The position numbers and the translations under genes are program-made. This document shows positions 57,160-64,000 of a stretch of 64,000 nt of DNA, piece by piece. The first letter of the stretch is position 1. The number at the start of each line of letters is the position of its first letter. Location: positions 496,001-560,000 of the forward strand of contig JAEQBH010002942.1 of NCBI GenBank assembly GCA_016808115.1, written 5' to 3'. Under the pieces are notes generated by a model, which was not told where the DNA came from, searched no databases, and was given only the letters and a program-made list of their open reading frames with translations. The DNA comes from Tetrastigma voinierianum (Eukaryota; Streptophyta; Magnoliopsida; Vitales; Vitaceae).

Positions 57160-57376
57160 TCATCATAGGCGAAGATGCATGGCGGTTTGGCTTTTAAGAA
57201 TCTCCACAATCACAATCTTGCACTGGTAGTAAAGAAGGTATGAAGGTTGCTGTACCGACCCCAATCACTGATTACAAGAATATTCGAAGTAAAATACTAG
57301 CCTACATGACGGTTCAGAGATGCGAAGATAAGGGCCAACCCAAGTTATATATGGTGAAGCATTCATGAGACTTTTC
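57160..57376 (+). pseudogene. Second LINE, part 1 (before zf-RVT)
   Basis: The plus frame reads GGLAFKNLHNHNLALVVKKV, RLLYRPQSLITRIFEVKY and RFRDAKIRANPSYIW, matching the conserved GGLGFRNLxxFNLALLAKQxWRLL...NPSYxWRSI region of plant L1 ORF2. An LTR interrupts it at 57377, and it resumes at about 60195. The left-flank copy (8229) lacks this part. Confidence 0.8.
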
Positions 57377-59281
57377 GGGTAACGCCCAAAAAATACCATA
57401 ACATTTTCAGAATATGTTTAGGGTATAAAATAAAGTAAATGAAAATTTTCTGGAATTCAAATCCTAAGAACAAAAAAAATATACAACCCGGAAATTTTAT
57501 AGGAGCCAAATAAATTTGATAAAATGTGAAATAAGGACCTAAGGGTCTAATGAAATGGGACTTAAATGCTAAAATGAGAAAATGGGAAATGAAATAAATG
57601 AGAAAAGCCAAACAAGGCTTAAGGAGGAAAATGGATATCATGGTCATTGAGACTAAGTTATATGTCTAGCGTGATTATTGAGATTTGAAGTGCAAATAAA
57701 ATGAAATGTGGCTATAGTAAATCGGGAGAACTTAACTCCAAAAATAGGTTTTGGGTGCATTTTAAATAAAAGTTTTTTTTTAATTTAATGAGGAATTGTG
57801 AGGTTTAAAGGCCAAATTTTGGTCTAGGAAGCTCATTAAGAGCAAAAACGTTTTTGGAAAGAAAGAGGGGAGAAGCTAGAGCAAAGAGAGAGATCAAATT
57901 TTTGGTGGCAATCTTTCCCATTTCTTGCTTCTAAGAGATCAAGCAACCTATAAGAGAATATTTGAACAGATTCATGGTAAGAAATCAAAACCCTAACTTC
58001 ATCTTTTTATGGTTTTGATTTTGGGGAAAAGCCCTAACTTAAGTGTGGGTTTGTATTGGTGCTAAACAACTTTTTGGGGCTATTTTGGTTGAGTTTTGAA
58101 TAGTATCAAGGTTTGGATTGGCTTTGTGTAATGTTTGTAAAAGGGAAATGTTGGGTTTTCAAAGGAAATTAATGCTGTAAAAAATTTGTTGAAACCCCTA
58201 TTCTTGTTTTGGCTATAGGTTAGGTTATAATCATCCAAATGAAGTTATTCCAATTGTTAAAGAACCATAAGAGATAGGGCTACAAATGTATAGAAGGGAC
58301 CAAGAGCAAATTGTAGTTCTAAGGCTCCCCTATCATGGGCTTAAAGGTGAGTTCGTAGTCACAAAAAGTATGCTCGCTTTGGGTGTTGTTATGGTGTTTT
58401 GACCATAAGTTGAGTTTCACTCATCCAAATTAAGTGATTCAAAATCTGCAAACTAGACTTCTAGGAATAAATTTCATTTGAAGGAAGTGTAATTAAATTG
58501 TAAATTTTAAAGTGCCTTAAATCCGTCAAAGTGAGCCATGTGCGTATTCCTGCTTAGAATTAGAGTAAATTAGATGTAAAATGCAATAACTTCTGAGTTT
58601 TGGTGATCCAAATTGGATGATTCCAATTGGAGAAGAAACCTTAGAACCGTAGCTTCAAATGAGTGAATAAGACCCAAAAAATCGAAAAAAACAGTGGATG
58701 ATCCAATGAGCTGGGCATATCGACTAGTTTAGCATTGAAATGCCATAACTTGAGCCAAAGTTATCCAAACGGTACGCATTTCAATTCTACCAAAAATAAC
58801 CTCCTAATAACCGACTAATACGCTGACCGCTATCAGATTTGAATGGGCTACGAGGAGGAAACCCAGACAAAGTCGAGATTCAAGATTGGAATCAAAGTGA
58901 CGATATTTGGTTTGTTCTCAAACTCTCTCTCTATTTCTAAAATATTTGAATAATTACGAAATGATTTGAATTTTGAAAATGATTGTAAAGAAAGTGCATA
59001 TTGATTTGTGTTTGAAATGATTTGTCTTAAGTGATTTGAGACAATTGCTTTTGAAACGAATTTACAAGAAAACTATATGAAAGTGAATGTTTTATTTGCA
59101 TACAAATGTATATATATACTATTGTAAATTGTATTGAATGATTTTAATGCCCTTAAAAGAATGTTAACCGTTAGAATTCGAAAGTTATGATAAATTGTAT
59201 ACCAATAAGAGCCGAATAACGATTTATTGTGGCATACTAATCAGATTCCAAATGACAATATTGGTAGTGTACACTAACCGA

Positions 59282-59282
<1 letters not shown>

Positions 59283-59313
<31 letters not shown>
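59283..59313. repeat. (TA)n microsatellite, about 31 bp
   Basis: Pure TA dinucleotide run inside the LTR, ending in CGCCCAGAGCCC. Confidence 0.95.
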
Positions 59314-59315
<2 letters not shown>

Positions 59316-59492
59316 CCCAGAGCCCAACGGACTGCGCTGATTCGTTATCTTGTGCACCGAAAAATATAGGTTAAATTCGAGCAAGGGTAAAATGATACGA
59401 GATTTAGTAAGGATTTGTGATTTGAATGATTTGGTACATGAGTCTGCATAACTTGAAATGACCAATGAATTGTAATTGAAATGTAAATGAAA

Positions 59493-59496
<4 letters not shown>

Positions 59497-59579
<83 letters not shown>
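59497..59579. repeat. (TA)n microsatellite, about 83 bp
   Basis: Pure AT/TA dinucleotide run. Reading frames through it encode only Ile-Tyr repeats and are artefacts. Length is likely to vary and be error-prone. Confidence 0.95.
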
Positions 59580-59583
<4 letters not shown>

Positions 59584-60194
59584 TGTACTGCATTGGTCAT
59601 TGAAAAATGTACAAAAGCATTGTTTTATAAACATTGCATGATTTGATTTAAACTGAAATGAAGAGAATTAGAGTAGGAACCACTGGCATGAAAATGCTTA
59701 GTATGTTGTTTTTGTCATTGCGCAGTACTAAGTGTGAGAAAGAAGAGACCAGCATCACCGGGCGCAGAGTCACCGTCAAACAGAGCAGAGTAGAAGTAAA
59801 TGCTCTGTCTCATGCTTATCATTTCATTCATGATATTTTGTAACTATTTTGCATTGTATTCAATGATGTAAAAGTCTTCATGAGAAGAATATAGTTTTGA
59901 CTTATTTTGTTTTGGATATTTATGGAATGTGTTTTAAAGATAATCCTCTAAGAATATCTTTTCGCAAATGTATTTGAAAATGCAAGGAATGCCAATTTTA
60001 TATAATCGTTATTCAAGAACAAGCATGGCCCTATTTGAATTAAGGAATGTATATATATTCTTTATGTCAAAGAATGTGTTTAGGCTGCGATATCATATAC
60101 CAATAAATAATTATGTTTTAAATGAATATTAATTATGAATATTAGAAATGGGTATATGAAAATGTGTTTAAACGAATAGGTCTTAAATGGTAAA

Positions 60195-61105
60195 AGAGCG
60201 CTTCACTTCTGCTATCATGGGAGGGTTCAAGGAGACATATTGGTTCAGTGGAAATCAATAAGATTTGATCGACTCGTGGCTCCTCACCCCCAAAGCCCGC
60301 AGACATGTTCGTACACTCCCTCCCCCCCTTAACAAGGACTTGAATCAACCAAGGTGCACTCGCTCATCACGACGGAAGTTAGAGTTTGGGACACTGACAT
60401 TTTGCAGGACCTTTTTTTGGAGAGGGACGGGAAGTTAATAGAGGAAATCCCTCTAGGGCTAAGGGAGGAAAACGATAGTTGGTATTGGCACAATAGCTGA
60501 CAATAGGAATACTAAAAGAGTAGCTACAAACATATGCAGATCCAACGGAGGGGGGAGGAAGGAGATAGGGAAGCCAGTTGGAGCTCCATTTAGAGACTCT
60601 CGACACCGGGAAAAATAAAAAACCTACTGCAAAAGTGGTGCCGTGTTTGATCCCTACAATGGTCTCGCTCCTCGTCATCGATAATGCCAGCTCCCACAAA
60701 CACTTGCCCATGCTTCCATGAGGAGCCCCAAAACGCCTCCATCATGCCCCCAGTGTAGTGCGTATGGCTCAACTCGGGCCGAGGCGCATTTGGGTCATTG
60801 ACGTGAGACTCTAGCTCATCCTTCATCAATCGCGGAACAACGATGTGAGTAGTTTCGAGAGGACCTTCACTCGCATGCAAACATCTGTTTGAACAAGGTA
60901 TAATCGAATCTACTGGTATGGAAGGGTAGAAGGATGGGTGATGCACAACTTGTTCACAAGGCAACCAAGGAGACCACTGCATGGAGATCAATCCATCACA
61001 TGGATACCCCATCTGAATAGAAAATGTCGTCTGCACCTTCCTGCAATTGGAACCATCAGAAATTTGCTTCATAAATGTTGAAGCACTGTTCAAAAAGAGT
61101 GGTTT
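60195..61105 (+). pseudogene. Second LINE, part 2 (zf-RVT and onward)
   Basis: After the LTR the plus strand continues with FSGNQ.DLIDSWLLTP (the GNG..I.IW.DPWLP motif), VRTLPPPLNKDL, WDTDILQDLFLERDGKLIEE (about 60392-60445), IPLGLREENDSWYWH, a SSYKH-type segment and SSI.RLSTPGKIKNLLQKWC (about 60575-60635). These are the C-terminal linker and zf-RVT domain of L1 ORF2. Sequence from about 60650 to 61105 probably covers the zinc-binding and RNase H regions but is too degraded to assign. The LINE is cut by an LTR at 61106. An open 201-codon frame on the opposite strand (60590-61195) has no recognisable domain. Confidence 0.75.
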
Positions 61106-63787
61106 TGTAACGCCCCAAACCCGGGGTCCTATGATAACCCGCTGCCGCGAATTCCCGTGGATTTCGTGACTCGATACTACACTATTGCGGTCCACGACGG
61201 ATCCATATTTTTCACAAAATCGGCGTAGTCTCCTTTGTTTGGGGAGCTCTACCCAACATACAACCTATATAACAGTACAATCATAACCTATGCAGGGTCT
61301 CAATAGAAATAGTAATGACCACATAGGGTTCATCTGTCCATATCCCCAATATACAACTATTTCACAATAATCCATAAGAGTTTATTACAACACTCTTATA
61401 CATAACATATATTAAAACTAGCTTGTTCTATATAGTTTACAAAAATATTTATCAAAGCCACATCCCGGCTTTTAAAATCACGGTCTCGAAAGTGGCGCCA
61501 TCTCCCTTAAACACTCAGACTCCGAAAGGGTCCTACGATGAGTGAGCAATGCCTAGTAGAGATTATCTCTTATAAGGGTTACTTCCCACCTGGCGCACAT
61601 GTAATGGCACACCACACATTCAAGTAAAAACATGCATTCCTACTCAAACGCTCACGCATGGGATGAGAATGTGACTCACCCTATCCCATATCCCGAAAGT
61701 CCTCACCGACTCTTTACATATTCATATGCCGAGGTGAAAATCGAACTGGCCATTATGTTCCATAAATGACCATTTTCAAAGCAAAAGCTTTTTGTTTTAT
61801 AAATCAAAATCCATTGGACATTTCCCGATATCAACTTGCATTTCCTAAGTTCCGTGTGTTTATGCATTTGTGGGCCATGGATTTCTGGGTTTACATCGCA
61901 GGACGCCACGCGCCTTTTCGACATTTTTAATAAAAGCCATCACCGCGATCATGTCTAACCTCAATACCGGGTCTTTCACCCTATGGGGGGATCTACCCCA
62001 ACTTTCTATGCCCAACACACGTATTTTTTATTTTATTTTTAAAAACCGTGAGACTCATTTTGGACGTTGTCCCATGTTACCGAGCCCACCATTGAACACT
62101 AAACACAGTGTCGATCAACCATGTACCCATGACATACCATCGAACACCAAATTGCAGGTCGATTCCCACATGCACTCACACCCATGTCATGATGTCCTAG
62201 CATAATGCACGTAATCATGCCATTTCTCATTCATACCATTCAGATATATGATGAGTTCTATATGTGCATGCCTACTCATGCATAATTACTCCATGCATCA
62301 TCGACATTTATATAAAAAAGCATACAAATTCCAAATATTTCATACAATTCATGTCATCATATCAATACACGCATACATTGACATCACAAGTCACTACTAC
62401 TCGAGTAGCGATATCCATCAACCTCTAGGCCGAATTGTGACAAGACATGTCCACAACTAGCCTACAATAAGCCATGTAATGGCCTTATTCATACAAGCAC
62501 ATCACAACCAAACCATTAGAACACATAATTTGACTTCCCACACAATTCAACCAAACATATCACTCAATTAAAGCAATGATATACTACAATCATATACCAA
62601 TTTGCAAAAATCCCATTAATAAATCATTAAATGTACCTTAAGCTATAGCAAATTTAAAAAATGGACCATAACTTGAGTTATAGAGGTTTGATTTGGGTGA
62701 TTAAAAATCTTAACATCAAGTTCTCAGATAGCTACAAGTTCCTTAAAGATGATATCCAAATTCTCACTTTTCCTAGCCGAAAATCAGTCCCAAAACTCGG
62801 CAGCAGGTTCGGCCAAAACAGTGTTTTGGGCAAATTCCTTAAAACGTAATTCATGAACTGAGTTATAGAGGTCCTAGCTTGGGTGATTCAAAATCCTAAC
62901 ATCAAGTTCTCGGATAGGGATACAATTTACTTGAAGGATACTAGTCCAAATTCTCCATTTTTCTAACCAAAAATCAGCCCCAAAAACTAGATATCATATA
63001 GGTCAAAATAAAAAGTAATTATTCCTATAACCCATTAATTTTCTCCAACAGCCCTCAGTGGCATTAAACCTCAACCAAACAGAGTCTCTTGAATCTGAAA
63101 ATAAACCAAAAGAGGAAGTTAATCCCTACCTCTCGAGCATTATCCCACGGATACCGAACCCGAAGATTTCGACTTCATGAACCTCCCGTACGAAACCTGC
63201 CGAAACTCGAGTTTTCTGTCCACGCATAGCCTCGGGCCGAGCACCCGACTCTAGTTCTTGGTCCGCTGAAACCGACTAGCCTATCTCCTTAGATTGCAGA
63301 GAGAAGGTAGAACTTCTCTCATCTCTCTTGCCTCCTTTCTCTCTCGCTTTCCTCTCCGTCCTCAGCTTTTCTCCCTTTTTTCTTCCTTCTTTCTTGCTCT
63401 AACTTAATTTAAGTTGTTGGATAAGTGGCTCTCATGGTGCCACATGTCATGCGATCTCGCTGATCCGTTCCTACTAAACAATTTATTGGCCCGATTCAAG
63501 TTCACCTTATTTTAAATGAAACTAACTCTGAGTTATTTCCCACCCCCGCATTCTCGCCAAAATCTCATCCCTGGTCATCATCAACCATCCAACAAAGAAA
63601 TCACGAAAATCCGAATATCTCTCGGGCGACAAATAAGCTGCTGTCTAGGATTTCACAGACGAATCTAACTGCGGAAACTGCTTCACATCCGAGATCTAAA
63701 GAATTTTTCAGGCTTCCCTAAACCATTATGACAATTTTATTATTTTTGCTATTTTTCAGAAAAATTAAAATTTTCCCGGGTTTTGCA
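61106..63787 (-). repeat. Long LTR (2.7 kb), 3' LTR of a minus-strand gypsy-type element
   Basis: It starts TGTAACGCCCCAAACCCGGG inside LINE sequence and ends near TCCCGGGTTTTGCA. The pyrimidine run just after it reads as a polypurine tract on the minus strand, so this is the 3' LTR and the element extends beyond 64000. Modules such as TCTTATAAGGG (about 61568) and A/C-rich CATAC tracts resemble those of other LTRs in the window. A second LTR is not in the window. Confidence 0.65.
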
Positions 63788-63800
63788 TTCTTCCCTCCTT
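63788..63800 (-). other. Polypurine tract of the right-end element
   Basis: TTCTTCCCTCCTT on the plus strand is AAGGAGGGAAGAA on the minus strand, directly at the LTR border where second-strand synthesis would be primed. Confidence 0.6.
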
Positions 63801-63847
63801 AAAAGAATTTCGTCTTGAAATTCACACGCATACTAGCACGCACATCA

Positions 63848-63933
63848 CATGCATATGCAACTGTACACAATCACATGCATATGCAACTGTACACAATCAC
63901 ATGCATATGCAATTGTACACAATCACATGCATA
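63848..63933. repeat. 26-bp tandem repeat, 3.3 units
   Basis: CATGCATATGCAACTGTACA followed by CAATCA is repeated three times almost perfectly (the third has AATTG for AACTG), plus a partial fourth. It lies in the internal region next to the LTR. GCATATGC and TGTACA are palindromes within the unit. Confidence 0.9.
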
Positions 63934-64000
63934 CAAACTAGTCATTTAATCACTAAACGACTAAACCACATACGTTCATTCTTAAACAATGAGATGAGTA

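Larger units (their letters stand above)
57377..60194. mobile_element. LTR (about 2.8 kb) inserted in the second LINE
   Basis: It starts GGTAACGCCCAAAAAATACC followed by TTTAGGGTATAAAATAAAG. This aligns with the LTR heads of E0 and E3 (TGTAACACCC..AAAT.TACC..TAA). The far end could not be fixed, because no GGGCGTTACA-type terminus is seen before LINE sequence resumes. It contains TA microsatellites, 'CCAAAATAGGTTTTGGG'-like segments and two GC-rich hairpin modules (about 59313-59360 and 59740-59790). It has no coding domains, so a solo or truncated LTR is likely. Confidence 0.6.

Noticed and set aside
59274..59634. Ile-Tyr repeat frames
   Set aside because: They are translations of (TA)n microsatellites.
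60590..61195. A 201-codon minus-strand open frame
   Set aside because: It lies antisense to the degraded LINE, crosses into the LTR start at 61106, and shows no domain. Probably a chance frame.

Overview
This window is nuclear DNA of a flowering plant, probably a eudicot. It is AT-rich host sequence holding broken AAA-ATPase genes, filled with plant-type LTR retrotransposons (Ty3/gypsy and probable Ty1/copia) and L1-type LINEs. There are no bacterial operons or ribosome binding sites. No protein-coding gene appears intact, no RNA gene was recognised, and no CRISPR array is present.

Layout. (1) 1-8482, left host flank: LINE 3' end, AT-rich upstream region, AAA-ATPase pseudogene A (1038-2125, split by a probable copia solo LTR and followed by a second solo LTR with a perfect 5-bp target duplication), intergenic DNA, AAA-ATPase pseudogene B (5754-7413, the best preserved), and a second LINE fragment. 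(2) 8483-50090, a Russian-doll stack of LTR retrotransposons. A relic LTR (E0, 8483-8864) is broken by gypsy element E1 (minus strand, 8865-50090). The E1 integrase is broken by gypsy element E2 (minus, 11428-42697). The E2 RNase H is broken by E3 (plus, 15723-37952, perfect TAGAG duplication), whose recognisable coding content is only gag, between LTRs of about 4.3-4.6 kb. The E3 gag is broken by E4, a Tat-lineage gypsy element (minus, 20822-33202) with gag, protease, RT, RNase H, integrase, an antisense extra reading frame and satellite-like tandem arrays. (3) 50100-61105, right host flank: a long LINE (50100-53108), AAA-ATPase pseudogene C (53930-56316, carrying a solo LTR) and a second LINE split by an LTR. 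This repeats the order LINE, AAA gene, LINE of the left flank, so the flanks are paralogous. (4) 61106-64000: another long LTR (3' LTR of a minus-strand element) and the start of its internal region.

Insertion order, read from who interrupts whom: LINEs and AAA genes, then flank duplication, then E0, E1, E2, E3, E4. The E1 right LTR also received a solo LTR. The junction at about 50090, where the E1 LTR stops and the LINE begins, is a deletion or recombination breakpoint.

Most coding sequence is broken by small insertions and deletions, more than by substitutions, even between the two LTRs of the same element. That may be real decay, but it also looks like residual long-read consensus error, so every 'pseudogene' call here depends on assembly quality.
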